Shown here piece after piece: positions 53,588 to 62,853 of a stretch of 64,000 nucleotides of DNA. Position numbers and translations under genes: made by a program. The DNA comes from Haloplasma contractile SSD-17B (GTDB taxonomy: Bacteria > Bacillota_I > Bacilli_A > Haloplasmatales > Haloplasmataceae): positions 434,001 to 498,000 of the forward strand of contig NZ_AFNU02000001.1 in NCBI RefSeq assembly GCF_000215935.2, written 5' to 3'. Positions within the stretch are counted from its first letter, which is position 1, and every line of letters starts with the position of its first letter. Below the pieces are notes generated by a model that was not told where the DNA came from, searched no databases, and saw only the letters and a program-made list of their open reading frames with translations.

Positions 53588-55488
53588 AGTACCGTGTCCT
53601 TTTTCTCTTTAGATTCCTCATTCTTTTTATTTAACAAGGCAAGTTCAACTAACATAAGGATTGCATCTTCATCCAAATTCAAATCCTTATAAACAAACTT
53701 TTTATCACCCTGTGGCACAAATGCGTCTCCTATACCTAAACTATAGATATGGTCACTTCTTAACTTGTAGTCAGAAGCAAATTCTAATATTGCGCTATTA
53801 AGTCCACCAATCTTAATTGCTTCTTCAAAAATAATGATTGGTAAATTGGATCTTAATAGTTTCTTTAATAACTGCTTGTCAAGTGGCTTTATTGACCTTG
53901 CATTAATTAGAGTTGCATTTAAGTGATGCTTCTTGATAATATCCGCTATATAGTCAACTGAAGGACCATAGGTAATAAATATGAGTTCATTACCCTCTTT
54001 TACTGTTGTCCATGTTCCTTTTTTAATCATCTGAAACTTAAAGTCATCTTCGATATCAAAAAACGTGTTTCCTCTAGGATATCGTATAAAGGTTAATTCA
54101 TTTCGATTAAATGCTGAATACAACATATTAAATGCTTCTCTCGCATTCCTTGGCATAATTATATTCACATTAGGAATATGTCGTAACATTGCAATATCAA
54201 ATATTCCCTGATGCGTTTCACCATCACCACCGACTATACCAGAACGATCGATCCCAACTACAACCGGTAAATTTTGTCTAGCTAAATCATGGCTAACCTG
54301 GTCGTATGCGCGTTGTAGAAATGTCGAATAGATTGAAACAAATGGTTTCATGCCGCTAATTGCAAGTCCTCCTGCGAACGTAATCGCGTGTTGTTCAGCG
54401 ATTCCTACATCGATAAATCGATCCGGTAGTTCTTCAGCGAACTGATTTAACGCGGATCCATTCTTCATCGCGGGTGTTATGGCCACAATTCGCTCATCAA
54501 TCTTTGCAAGTCGAAGTAGGGCCTCACTTATTACTTTACTCCATGAACGCTTATTTTCATCTATCTTCTTAAGGAATTTTCCAGTTTCTAACTCATAAGG
54601 ACCAACTCCATGCCAAACTCCGACTTGATCCGTTGCTGCTGGTTCATATCCATGCCCTTTTTTAGTTACAACGTGGATTATAACAGGCTCGTTAAGTTGT
54701 TTGCAATAGTCAAACGTGCTGATGAGTTCTGAGATCTCATGACCATTAATAGGCCCATAGTATGTGAACCCCATATCTTCAAAGATATTTCGAGCCATCA
54801 TGAACGTTTTAATACTTTCCTTTACGCGTTTCGTTAAATCAAATAAATGGGATTCTACGCTTAGGACGGATGATGAAATGCGTTTAGCGCGCTTAAATTT
54901 CTTGCTTGTTCGCATGTGGTTTAACATCCGTGTAAATGCTCCAACATTTTTAGAGATTGACATTTCGTTATCGTTTAGAATCACAATCACTCGCTTACCC
55001 GAATGACCTAAATGATTCAATGCCTCAAATGCCATCCCACCCGTTAAAGCACCATCGCCTATAATTGGAATCACGTGGTGATCTTCATTTTTATAATCTC
55101 TAGAATAAACAAACCCTGCTGCAGCAGAAATAGAGGTTGAACTGTGTCCTGTTTCCCACACATCGTGCTCGCTCTCTGACAATTTTGGAAATCCACTCAA
55201 TCCTTTATATTTACGTAGACTATTAAAAAATTGGGTTCTACCAGTTAAAATTTTGTGCGTATACGTCTGGTGTCCGACATCCCATATTAATTTATCGTTT
55301 GGACTATTGAATGCCTTATGTAGTGCTATTGTTAGTTCAACAACACCTAAATTTGGAGCAAGGTGACCCCCTGTTTTAGAAAGGCTATTGATTAAAAATT
55401 CTCGTATATTTGCACTTAACTCATTTAGTTCATCTATTGATAAATCCTTTAAAAAAGATGGATTTTCGATTTCAGTTAACTCTTTCAT
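53566..55488 (-). CDS. dxs: 1-deoxy-D-xylulose-5-phosphate synthase
   Basis: 640 residues. Dxs makes the first MEP-pathway intermediate from pyruvate and glyceraldehyde-3-phosphate with thiamine diphosphate. GHQTYTHKILTGR, WETGHSSTSISAAAGF, the TPP motif GDGALTGGMAFEALNHLG with NDNEMSISKNVG, DVGIAEQHAITFAGGLA, and DRSGIVGGDGETHQG are present. The start is ATG 55488, with GGAG eight bases upstream; GTG 55497 is less likely. ispA lies just upstream and yqxC overlaps downstream: an isoprenoid unit as in B. subtilis. Confidence 0.96.
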   Translation of the reverse strand: MKELTEIENPSFLKDLSIDELNELSANIREFLINSLSKTGGHLAPNLGVVELTIALHKAFNSPNDKLIWDVGHQTYTHKILTGRTQFFNSLRKYKGLSGFPKLSESEHDVWETGHSSTSISAAAGFVYSRDYKNEDHHVIPIIGDGALTGGMAFEALNHLGHSGKRVIVILNDNEMSISKNVGAFTRMLNHMRTSKKFKRAKRISSSVLSVESHLFDLTKRVKESIKTFMMARNIFEDMGFTYYGPINGHEISELISTFDYCKQLNEPVIIHVVTKKGHGYEPAATDQVGVWHGVGPYELETGKFLKKIDENKRSWSKVISEALLRLAKIDERIVAITPAMKNGSALNQFAEELPDRFIDVGIAEQHAITFAGGLAISGMKPFVSIYSTFLQRAYDQVSHDLARQNLPVVVGIDRSGIVGGDGETHQGIFDIAMLRHIPNVNIIMPRNAREAFNMLYSAFNRNELTFIRYPRGNTFFDIEDDFKFQMIKKGTWTTVKEGNELIFITYGPSVDYIADIIKKHHLNATLINARSIKPLDKQLLKKLLRSNLPIIIFEEAIKIGGLNSAILEFASDYKLRSDHIYSLGIGDAFVPQGDKKFVYKDLNLDEDAILMLVELALLNKKNEESKEKKDTVLWQKRNG

Positions 55489-55509
55489 GTTGCTCACTCC
55501 AAACCATAA

Positions 55510-56394
55510 CTAATTATTTCTATTAATAATAATAGAAAATAGTTCTAATATGTGACCGGATTGTATATTTAGGGTCTTAATTAATGTTGTTGCGTTCTTA
55601 TAATGGAATTCCAACATCTTCTTTGCCTCTTCAAGGCCAACAAGGCTTACATAAGTATCCTTATGATTTTTATGATCACTATTGACCGGTTTTCCAATAA
55701 GGGATTCATCTCCTATAATATCGAGTATATCATCCTTAATTTGATAAGCAATACCGATATGATACGCTACTTCTTTTAACGTCTTAATAACATCATCACT
55801 TTGTTTTGAAATAATAGCACCGGAAACAAGTGCAAACTCTAACAGTTTACCGGTTTTATGGTGATGAATCGTCTTTAATTCATCAATAGTTATAGAACGT
55901 TTCGTATATTCATTTTCAATATCTAATTTTTGTCCACCAACCATTCCATTAGCACCACTACATTCGGACAATTCACATATTAAACGAATTTTTATGTCAT
56001 CATTAATACGCTCATCATTACATATAAGCGAAAAAGAATCTAAAAGTAACGAATCCCCTGCTAAAATTGCAGTTGCTTCCCCGAATACTTTATGATTCGT
56101 TTTCTTACCACGTCTATAGTCATCGTCATCCATTGCAGGCAAATCATCATGTATTAACGAGGACGTATGTATTAACTCTAGGGCTGCTGCTGCATGAAGA
56201 CCCTCTTCTACCTCGTGATTAAACGCATGAATCATACTTAACAACATTAAGGGTCTAAGTCGTTTTCCGCCAGCAAAATAGGAATAGTCGAGTGATTCCT
56301 GTAAATGTGGTGCGAGATCAAGTGATTCTAAGAAGCTTTTCACCGTTTCATCGACTTTTTTTATATAAGTATTCCTTAATGTTTGTAAGTTCAT
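55510..56394 (-). CDS. ispA: Farnesyl diphosphate synthase (polyprenyl synthetase)
   Basis: 294 residues. It condenses DMAPP and IPP to farnesyl diphosphate for undecaprenyl phosphate and quinones. The first aspartate-rich motif is DDLPAMDDDDYRRG and the second IKDDILDIIGD. GGKRLRPLMLLS and GGQKLDIE are typical. ATG 56394 follows AAGGAGC; upstream in-frame ATGs overlap xseB and are rejected. Cotranscribed with xseB and dxs. Confidence 0.95.
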   Translation of the reverse strand: MNLQTLRNTYIKKVDETVKSFLESLDLAPHLQESLDYSYFAGGKRLRPLMLLSMIHAFNHEVEEGLHAAAALELIHTSSLIHDDLPAMDDDDYRRGKKTNHKVFGEATAILAGDSLLLDSFSLICNDERINDDIKIRLICELSECSGANGMVGGQKLDIENEYTKRSITIDELKTIHHHKTGKLLEFALVSGAIISKQSDDVIKTLKEVAYHIGIAYQIKDDILDIIGDESLIGKPVNSDHKNHKDTYVSLVGLEEAKKMLEFHYKNATTLIKTLNIQSGHILELFSIIINRNN

Positions 56395-56395
56395 A

Positions 56396-56617
56396 TTAAG
56401 CTCCTTCATTTTGGTCATTGTTCATTGTATTTACAATTAGTTTCTCCGCATTCGTCAATTTGTTGTTACAGAACTTTGTTAATTCAAGTCCTTTCTTATA
56501 AAGACTGATGCTGTCATCTAAATTAACTTGACCCGATTCTAACTTTCTTACAATTGTTTCGAGTTCCGTCATTGCCTGTTCAAAACTATAGTCTTGTTTA
56601 GTATTATTTTCACCCAT
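56396..56617 (-). CDS. xseB: Exodeoxyribonuclease VII small subunit
   Basis: 73 residues. It pairs with XseA to degrade single-stranded DNA. The family core is SFEQAMTELETIVRKLESGQVNLDDSISLYKKGLEL followed by CNNKLTNAEKLI. ATG 56617 is nine bases from AGAGG; an ATG at 56626 abuts the site. It overlaps xseA by eight bases. Confidence 0.95.
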   Translation of the reverse strand: MGENNTKQDYSFEQAMTELETIVRKLESGQVNLDDSISLYKKGLELTKFCNNKLTNAEKLIVNTMNNDQNEGA

Positions 56618-57899
56618 TTTGATCATCCTCTTTCACTTGTTTATCCTGTACAGTACAGTGTAGCTTTCCATTTGATACAGTGAGTTCAAATGTGTCATCT
56701 TTTTCGATGTCATTAACGTTTGTAATAACCGCTCCCTCTTTAACAGCAATACTATACCCCTTCTGAAGGATACTGATTGGATTTAAAATCTCTAATTTGT
56801 TTAATAAATTATTAAATTGGTTAACATTTCTTACAATCGTGCGTTCATACGCATAATTCAATCTAGAAACGTGTTGATCAAACTGAGATTTTTTCTCCTT
56901 AACTACCGTATAAGGCGTATTTTTCTCTAGTTTTGTCATAATGTGATCAAGACGCATATTAAATTGCTCGAATATTCTCGAAGGATTTGTAAAGACATAA
57001 CTACTAGCTAATCTTAAATAATGGTCTTTAAGTCCTTTATGTTTATTAATGATTAATTGATTCAAATGCCTGTTTACATTATTTAAACTAATTAGAAGCT
57101 CTTGACTGTCTGGAACTGCAAGTTCAGCAGCCGCTGTAGGAGTCGGTGCTCTAAAATCTGCAACAAAGTCTGCAATCGTAAAATCTGTTTCATGCCCTAC
57201 TGCCGAGATAATGGGTATTTTAGAATTAAAGATTGCATTGGCAACGACTTCTTCATTAAATGCCCAAAGATCCTCAATAGAACCGCCACCTCTACCAATA
57301 ATTAAAAGGTCGATGTCTTTTAGACTATTAGCAGCCTCAATTTGCTGGACGATCGATGTCTTCGCATGCTCCCCTTGTACTAGGGTTGGAAAAATCATTA
57401 CTTCAACAATAGGGTATCGCCTGGTTATAGTAGTGATAATATCACGGATCGCTGCACCCGTATCAGACGTACAAACCCCAATTTTTTTAGGATAGCGTGG
57501 CTTCTCTTTTTTGTAACGCGGATCAAAGTATCCTTGCTTTTCCAGTTTTTCCTTTAATTGCTCATATTTTACATATAACTGCCCAATTCCATCAACAACA
57601 ATGTTGTTAACATAGATTTGATAGGACCCGCCTCGTAGATATAATGAAACAGACCCCTCTACAACTACATTCATGCCATCTTCCACATCGAATTTTAATT
57701 TTGATGCCTTAGAGGAAAACATAATAGCACTTAATTGTGAGTTTTCATCCTTCAGCGTAAAATATAAATGGCCTCTACTGTGCCGTTTGAAGTTTGAAAT
57801 TTCTCCTTTTAACAATACAGTTTGCAAATTGACATCATGATCAAATTTATGTTTTAAATATTTATTTAAAGCAGTAACTGTAAGAGGTGTTTTATCCAT
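56610..57899 (-). CDS. xseA: Exodeoxyribonuclease VII large subunit
   Basis: 429 residues. An N-terminal OB-fold domain (VLLKGEISNFKRHSRGHLYFTLKDE) is followed by the catalytic domain (GVCTSDTGAAIRDIITTITRRYP, IGRGGGSIEDLWAFNEE, SAVGHETDFTIADFVADFRAPTPTAAAELA), then a coiled coil and the C-terminal LQKGYSIAVKEG motif. folD, usually upstream, is absent. Confidence 0.96.
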   Translation of the reverse strand: MDKTPLTVTALNKYLKHKFDHDVNLQTVLLKGEISNFKRHSRGHLYFTLKDENSQLSAIMFSSKASKLKFDVEDGMNVVVEGSVSLYLRGGSYQIYVNNIVVDGIGQLYVKYEQLKEKLEKQGYFDPRYKKEKPRYPKKIGVCTSDTGAAIRDIITTITRRYPIVEVMIFPTLVQGEHAKTSIVQQIEAANSLKDIDLLIIGRGGGSIEDLWAFNEEVVANAIFNSKIPIISAVGHETDFTIADFVADFRAPTPTAAAELAVPDSQELLISLNNVNRHLNQLIINKHKGLKDHYLRLASSYVFTNPSRIFEQFNMRLDHIMTKLEKNTPYTVVKEKKSQFDQHVSRLNYAYERTIVRNVNQFNNLLNKLEILNPISILQKGYSIAVKEGAVITNVNDIEKDDTFELTVSNGKLHCTVQDKQVKEDDQNG

Positions 57900-58034
57900 T
57901 CTATCACATTCCTATTCTCACTTAAAGAACTGTTCCTATATTCTCTATTGTACTAAACTATTAGGAACAAAAGCAACAAACATACATGTAAATTCTGTAT
58001 CATTCGTTTATTTTTTTAATAAAGTCCAGTAAAG

Positions 58035-58451
58035 TTACTCAATGTTTAAGCTTTTTCGAATCTTATCTAATATACTGTTGTTAAATGCTTTTGCTTTACC
58101 ATCACCAGTATCTGTATATCGTTTTGTAAACTCAACAGCCTCATCGATTGCAACAACAGCAGGAACGGTATCAACATATAGCATTTCGTAGACAGCATAA
58201 CGTAAGATTGACTGGTCTAGAAACGATAACCGAGTTAAATTCCATTTTTCTAAATGCCTCGATATGATTTTATCTAATTCCGTACGTTTTTCCATTACTC
58301 CATAAATTGTCTCATATAGATGTTCACTTGGTCTTGTCTTTTCGTTTAAGTGTGTTATTACATCTTCAACGGTATCATTTACATCGTTAGACGATAACTC
58401 TATACTATATAAGGTTAATATTGCTATTTCACGTTCTTTTTTACGGTTCAC
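58035..58451 (-). CDS. nusB: Transcription antitermination factor NusB
   Basis: 138 residues. NusB binds boxA RNA with S10 and promotes rRNA antitermination. The N-terminus REIAILTLYSIELSSND, the middle TELDKIISRHLEKWNLTRLSFLDQSILRYAVYEMLY and VVAIDEAVEFTKRYTDTGDGKAKAFNNSILD are diagnostic. The start is GTG 58451 with AGGTGAT. It lies between xseA and yqhY as in B. subtilis but without folD. Confidence 0.95.
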   Translation of the reverse strand: MNRKKEREIAILTLYSIELSSNDVNDTVEDVITHLNEKTRPSEHLYETIYGVMEKRTELDKIISRHLEKWNLTRLSFLDQSILRYAVYEMLYVDTVPAVVAIDEAVEFTKRYTDTGDGKAKAFNNSILDKIRKSLNIE

Positions 58452-58707
58452 TATGTATCACCTTTTTTTACAAATTTTATCAGTTTTTATCATAACACAA
58501 AACGTAGTCAAATAAAATAATTAACTTGAAAAACTAGAATTTTATTATAAACGAATCGGTTACATTAGTATATATTTTTTGCATATAATTAAATTTATAA
58601 CTACTTTCTGACAAATAACTTAAATTTTACTAAAGGTGTCTCATTTTTTATATCGATTTCATCATTAATTTTTAATCGGTTGCTTGTGCTCAAAACGATT
58701 GGTTAAA

Positions 58708-58738
58708 ATAAAAAAAACCACATAAAAGTGGTTTTTTT
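58708..58738 (-). terminator. Terminator after yqhY
   Basis: AAAAACCAC / GTGGTTTTT with a 6-base loop, T and A runs on both strands. It overlaps the yqhY stop. A second inverted repeat lies at about 58672-58702. Confidence 0.85.
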
Positions 58739-59108
58739 AGAAGTTAATGTTTACAACATGAACATATACTTTAGAGACCTCTAGCAACGTCATATTAAAA
58801 ATTGCTTGTTTAATATTCTCTTGAACCTTGCTTGATACTTTATGTATTGAGGCTCCATATTTTACGTCTATGTAAACATCTATTACTATTCCATTTTTAA
58901 CTAATTCTGCCGACACGCCTTTACGATGGTTTCGGTTAAATGCATCGGTTACAACCTTCGTAATTTTTTCATGCATTAACGATACTCCGTCTACTTCTTC
59001 AGCTGCGTTTGATGCGATTACCTCAATTACCTTAAGGTTAACATTTATGTCACCGTAATGTTGTTTGTTGTTATGATCAACGTCTAATTGTATGTATTTT
59101 ACTTCCAT
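58737..59108 (-). CDS. yqhY: Asp23/Gls24 family protein YqhY
   Basis: 123 residues. Asp23 family proteins include YqhY, genetically linked to acetyl-CoA carboxylase control in B. subtilis. NLKVIEVIASNAAEEVDGVSLM, GVSAELVKNGIVIDVYIDVKYGASI and VQENIKQAIFNMTLLEVSKVYVHV are the family core. accB and accC, normally next to it, are not present here. AGGAGGGAT precedes the ATG. Confidence 0.93.
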   Translation of the reverse strand: MEVKYIQLDVDHNNKQHYGDINVNLKVIEVIASNAAEEVDGVSLMHEKITKVVTDAFNRNHRKGVSAELVKNGIVIDVYIDVKYGASIHKVSSKVQENIKQAIFNMTLLEVSKVYVHVVNINF

Positions 59109-59182
59109 GCTAATCCCTCCTGCGTATATCTATATTATATATCATACCACAAAGTTAATGCAAGGCGATAGGAATTATTTAT

Positions 59183-59686
59183 TTAATTTGTTTCAGGATC
59201 TACGAATTCAACGGTTACTTTATAATCAGTTCCGAATTGCGCTTTAGTCATTAAGATAATTTCATTTACTTCACTTAATTCAACATTTCCACCAATTACC
59301 TTAACTTTAACGCTATTGTCTGTACCATGAACAAACGCATCAGGATACCCTGCGTTTACTAAATCAGTCTCCATCATTAACTCATTCTCTTGAATCTTAG
59401 ATAATTGTTGCATCGTATCTAAAGCACGACTTTTTTCTGCAACTGAGATCTCAGCATCACTTAATAATAGTCTTAACTGACTTATATAGTCTTGACGACT
59501 TGTTTCTAGCTGAGTTCGTAATGTAACAAACTCTTCACTCTTAAACTCTTCATCCACCTGAGTTGTTCCATCATCTGTTGGATTATCCACTACATCTGTC
59601 GTACCATTTGGTAATGAGAAGTAATATATGGATAGCATCACGATCATCGTAACCATCAGAATTGTAACTTTACTTTGTGTCTTCAT
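59183..59686 (-). CDS. spoIIIAH: Stage III sporulation protein AH-like
   Basis: 167 residues. A basic N-terminus and one membrane segment (VTILMVTMIVMLSIYYFSLP) are followed by an acidic linker and a forkhead-like extracytoplasmic domain (YISQLRLLLSDAEISVAEKSRALDTMQQL, ENELMMETDLVNAGYPDAFVH, VKVKVIGGNVELSEVNEIILMTK). This matches SpoIIIAH, which binds forespore SpoIIQ across the intermembrane space. The position between yqhY and efp is that of the spoIIIA operon, but spoIIIAA-AG are absent. GGGAGGAA precedes the ATG. Confidence 0.88.
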   Translation of the reverse strand: MKTQSKVTILMVTMIVMLSIYYFSLPNGTTDVVDNPTDDGTTQVDEEFKSEEFVTLRTQLETSRQDYISQLRLLLSDAEISVAEKSRALDTMQQLSKIQENELMMETDLVNAGYPDAFVHGTDNSVKVKVIGGNVELSEVNEIILMTKAQFGTDYKVTVEFVDPETN

Positions 59687-59911
59687 ATTAAATTCCTCCC
59701 TTAAGAACTATCTATTAAAAAATATGATGTAAAGTTAAAAATAATACTAAAAACAAAAGAAAAACATAAAAAAATTAGTCGAAAGTCGAAAAGTTTGATA
59801 GTTTCAAATATATGTTAACAATTATGATCGAAGCGACTATTAAACTATATGAGCGTTAATATATGAAAAGAACCGCTTTAGAAGATTTTAATGAGTTTCA
59901 ACTTTTAAATC

Positions 59912-59941
59912 GTGTATAGATATTGATATACACTTTTTTTG
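59912..59941 (+). terminator. Plus-strand terminator in the gap
   Basis: GTGTATA / TATACAC (59912-59918 / 59927-59933) followed by TTTTTTT. No plus-strand gene is seen upstream except an 18-codon ORF whose TAG lies in the stem. Confidence 0.65.
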
Positions 59942-60373
59942 TTTCGTAACCCTTGATCCATAACAGGTATTATTATGAAGGATATCTATTACAAGAATAA
60001 TTAATTTAACTCTAATTACATTAATGTAATAAAAAATAGTTAGTGTATCGACTGTCAATCAGAAAGAAAGTTAAGGAACTCTATGGGCCCCACCCGTAAC
60101 AAATTATAACTTTAAGAGGATGATTAGAGACAAAAACTGTGAAAATAAATGTAACGTTAATAAAAAACTGAATAAAAACGTCGATTAGGAAACATTACTC
60201 TATGAAAAAATGATTACAAAAAATAGGTTTTAGAAGCGGGGACGACGGCAACACAATAATAGAGGCTTTTCCAATTTACAACGCTGACACATTAAAGAAG
60301 CACTACTCTCTTTAGACATCTTATAATTAAAAAATTAAACAAACTTCACTCGGCATATGATTATTTTTATGCA

Positions 60374-60404
60374 ATAAAAAAACGCATTTAGAGAAATGCG
60401 TTTT
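60374..60404 (-). terminator. Terminator after efp
   Basis: AACGCATTT / AAATGCGTT (60381-60389 / 60394-60402) with a 4-base loop, followed on the minus strand by TTTTTTT. Confidence 0.9.
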
Positions 60405-60441
60405 AATTAGTATATAGACTCTTATCAATGAACAAATACGA

Positions 60442-61002
60442 TTATTTAGCTCTTGATACGTATTTACCTTCACTTGTGTTTACGGTAACTTTTTCACCCT
60501 CAGTGATAAATAATGGCACTTGAATATTAATACCTGTTTCTAACACTGCATTTTTAGTTGCATTTGATGCCGTATTCCCTTTAATACCTGGCTCAGTTTG
60601 TGCTACAGCTAAGTCAACTTTCTCAGGAATTTCAACACCTAAGATTTCTTTTTCATATGTCATGACTTGAACTTCCATACCTTCTAGAATGTATTGTAGT
60701 TCATGCTTAATCTGGCTTTCTGGTATTTCGATTTGTTCATATGTTTCATTATTCATAAACACATGCATGTCACCCATTGCATATAGGTATTGCATTGCTA
60801 ATTTATCAATGTGTGCACGGTTCATCTTTTCACCAGCATTAAATGTCTTATCAATAACTGCTCCTGTACGTAAGTTTCGTAACTTAGAACGTACGAATGC
60901 TTGCCCTTTACCTGGTTTTACATGTTGGAATTGAATGACTTGATAGATACTATTATCATATTCAATTGTCAAACCTGTTTTAAAATCATTACTTGATATC
61001 AT
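60442..61002 (-). CDS. efp: Elongation factor P
   Basis: 186 residues. EF-P relieves ribosome stalling at polyproline. Three beta-barrel domains: KOW-like N-domain with the tip loop [12 protein letters not shown] (the modifiable Lys position), [22 protein letters not shown], the OB domain and the C-terminal [25 protein letters not shown]. Located between spoIIIAH and aroQ; papA, usually between aroQ and efp, is missing. Confidence 0.97.
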   Translation of the reverse strand: MISSNDFKTGLTIEYDNSIYQVIQFQHVKPGKGQAFVRSKLRNLRTGAVIDKTFNAGEKMNRAHIDKLAMQYLYAMGDMHVFMNNETYEQIEIPESQIKHELQYILEGMEVQVMTYEKEILGVEIPEKVDLAVAQTEPGIKGNTASNATKNAVLETGINIQVPLFITEGEKVTVNTSEGKYVSRAK

Positions 61003-61145
61003 TTAAAAAAACCTCCAGTTATAATGTATTCACTATTTAATGCATGTATTATTTATAGATTATTGACCAGGGTACATTAAATCATAGCGATTTTTATAGA
61101 AACACTACTATTATATAATTATTTACAAATTTTGTCCACTTTATT

Positions 61146-61619
61146 TTAGACCTGGTTTAGTTCTGGTTCTCCATCTGTCTCTACTTTATTAGTGACCGTT
61201 ATTAGGTAATCCATTGCTTCAATATAACCTTCTGTACCTTTTCCTGAAATCGTAAAGGTGACACAATCACTGATCATATTATTCTTTCGGTAAGGTTCTC
61301 TATTCATAATATCGGATAGATGAACTTCTATAATTGGGATATCGAGTATTTTCAGAGCATCCCTTATAGCAATTGAATAATGTGTATAGGCAGCGGGATT
61401 AATAATTAATGCATCGACCTTCTCATAGTAACAATTTTGAATGGCATCTATTAAGACTCCCTCATGATTGCTCTGCGTAAACGTCACAGTTAAATTATGT
61501 GTCTTAGCATGTTCTGATATCTTATAAACTAAATCACGATAGGTTTCTTTCCCATAAATCTCTGGTTCTCTAATTCCTAGCATATTTAGATTTGGCCCAT
61601 TAATAACGTGAATATTCAT
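61146..61619 (-). CDS. aroQ: 3-dehydroquinate dehydratase, type II
   Basis: 157 residues. Third step of the shikimate pathway. The catalytic tyrosine and arginine loop is NGPNLNMLGIREPEIYG; further motifs are FTQSNHEGVLIDAIQ, INPAAYTHYSIAIRDAL, EVHLSDIMNREPYR and ISGKGTEGYIEAMDYL. It is a shikimate gene in the same block as aroK. Confidence 0.96.
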   Translation of the reverse strand: MNIHVINGPNLNMLGIREPEIYGKETYRDLVYKISEHAKTHNLTVTFTQSNHEGVLIDAIQNCYYEKVDALIINPAAYTHYSIAIRDALKILDIPIIEVHLSDIMNREPYRKNNMISDCVTFTISGKGTEGYIEAMDYLITVTNKVETDGEPELNQV

Positions 61620-61838
61620 AACGATTGTTCCTCCTTAGTAGTCCTTACAAGTATCATTCCAAACTTTTTATACTTTATCACACTCTCTCTATTTTATATA
61701 CTTTAACCTTTATTTTCAACAAAAAATGCGATATAATCAGTTTAAATAAAAAATTCAGAACTTCAACACTTGGTTATAAAGATATTAATATTAATCTCTT
61801 GTTGAAGGTTTGTTTGGTTTAATAAAGGAGGAATTATA

Positions 61839-62222
61839 ATGCAATTAGAAACATGGCACATAATAGTACTTGTAGTTATGACGACACTCGTATTTTTCTT
61901 CACATTGACCTATTTCCAACAAAAGAATGCCTGTGAATCATTATCTGCTGATGAATTAAAAAAATGCATGCGAAAAGGACAACTGATTGATGTGCGAACT
62001 AAAAAAGAATACGAAGCAGGCCATATCAATGGAGCACGCAATATTAGTGTTCAAACAATAGGACGTGAATACAAAAAAATCCGTAAAGATCAACCCATTT
62101 ATTTATATTGTGCAAGTGGTAAAAGAAGCAAACGTGCTGCCCTATTATTAAAAGCGAAAGGGTACACTGATATCTACGACTTAGCAGGTGGAATCGTAAG
62201 TTGGAACGGTCCTTTAAAATAG
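61839..62222 (+). CDS. yqhL: Rhodanese-domain membrane protein YqhL
   Basis: 127 residues. One N-terminal membrane segment (HIIVLVVMTTLVFFFTLTYF) and a cytoplasmic rhodanese domain with LIDVRTKKEYEAGHINGARNI and the active-site loop YLYCASGKRSKRAA (catalytic Cys). A sulfurtransferase role is inferred from the family. AAAGGAGG precedes the ATG. It is the only plus-strand gene in this part; a TATAAT lies at 61732-61737. Confidence 0.9.
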   Translation: MQLETWHIIVLVVMTTLVFFFTLTYFQQKNACESLSADELKKCMRKGQLIDVRTKKEYEAGHINGARNISVQTIGREYKKIRKDQPIYLYCASGKRSKRAALLLKAKGYTDIYDLAGGIVSWNGPLK

Positions 62223-62256
62223 TGTATTAAACAGTTTAACCTATAAATTTAATTAA

Positions 62257-62307
62257 AAAACTGCACCCTAGTACTGTACAAATAAAGTACAAGGTGCAGT
62301 TTTTTTA
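62257..62307 (+). terminator. Bidirectional terminator between yqhL and aroK
   Basis: AAAACTGCACC / GGTGCAGTTTT (62257-62267 / 62293-62303) with an inner GTAC-rich stem and T runs on both strands. Confidence 0.92.
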
Positions 62308-62329
62308 TTTGAAATCAATAAGCATTACT

Positions 62330-62842
62330 TTACGCAAGGAGGGATTGTTTAATTTGTTCAACAAGTGCTTTCTTATTTAAGTGATCACAAGTAATTGTAA
62401 ACGTAGCCAATCCTTCATACAATTCACTGCGTTCACTAAGTAAATGTGTCAGTGTATTGTTAAGATCCGTGTTTAATAAAGGCCTCTTGGATAAATTATC
62501 AGATTGTAGATGACGGATTAACGAATCAATACTATTTTTTAAATAGATAATCTTCTTAGAACTTTTTTCAATCACTTCTCGATTTTCTCGACGCAAAATA
62601 ATGCCACCTCCTGTAGCAATTATGATTTTCTGTGATAAGGATGTTGCAACTATGTCCTTTAATACCTGGTTTTCAATATCACGAAACACATCGATTCCTT
62701 CTCTTTTAATTAATTTATGGATTTTCATGTATCGATCTTCTATCACGGAATCCGTATCAATAAATGAATAATCTAATGCTTTAGCTAGTTCTCGACCAAC
62801 TGTACTTTTACCGCTTCCCATCATTCCAATGAGAAAAATCAT
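62330..62842 (-). CDS. aroK: Shikimate kinase
   Basis: 170 residues. It phosphorylates shikimate at the 3-position. Walker A is GMMGSGKSTVGRELAKAL; IDTDSVIEDRY is the shikimate-binding Asp region; IIATGGGIILRRENRE and SKRPLL (lid) follow. ATG 62842 is six bases from AGAGGTG; a GTG at 62851 overlaps that site. It lies just after the comG genes, as in B. subtilis. Confidence 0.95.
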   Translation of the reverse strand: MIFLIGMMGSGKSTVGRELAKALDYSFIDTDSVIEDRYMKIHKLIKREGIDVFRDIENQVLKDIVATSLSQKIIIATGGGIILRRENREVIEKSSKKIIYLKNSIDSLIRHLQSDNLSKRPLLNTDLNNTLTHLLSERSELYEGLATFTITCDHLNKKALVEQIKQSLLA

Positions 62843-62853
62843 AGTCAACACCT

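Larger units (their letters stand above)
59687..60441. other. Gene-free stretch where spoIIIAA-AG would be expected
   Basis: About 750 bases without an acceptable gene. It holds AGTCGAA twice (59774-59788), a plus-strand terminator (59912-59941) preceded by an 18-codon ORF (59863-59919), a 16-bp perfect palindrome ATTACATTAATGTAAT (60015-60030), and two short GC-rich patches (GGGCCCCACCCG near 60083, GCGGGGACGACGG near 60235). I see no SpoIIIA-like peptide in any frame. Confidence 0.6.

Noticed and set aside
61625-61822. 65-codon ORF before yqhL
   Set aside because: No ribosome site, overlaps the likely yqhL promoter region, no family resemblance.
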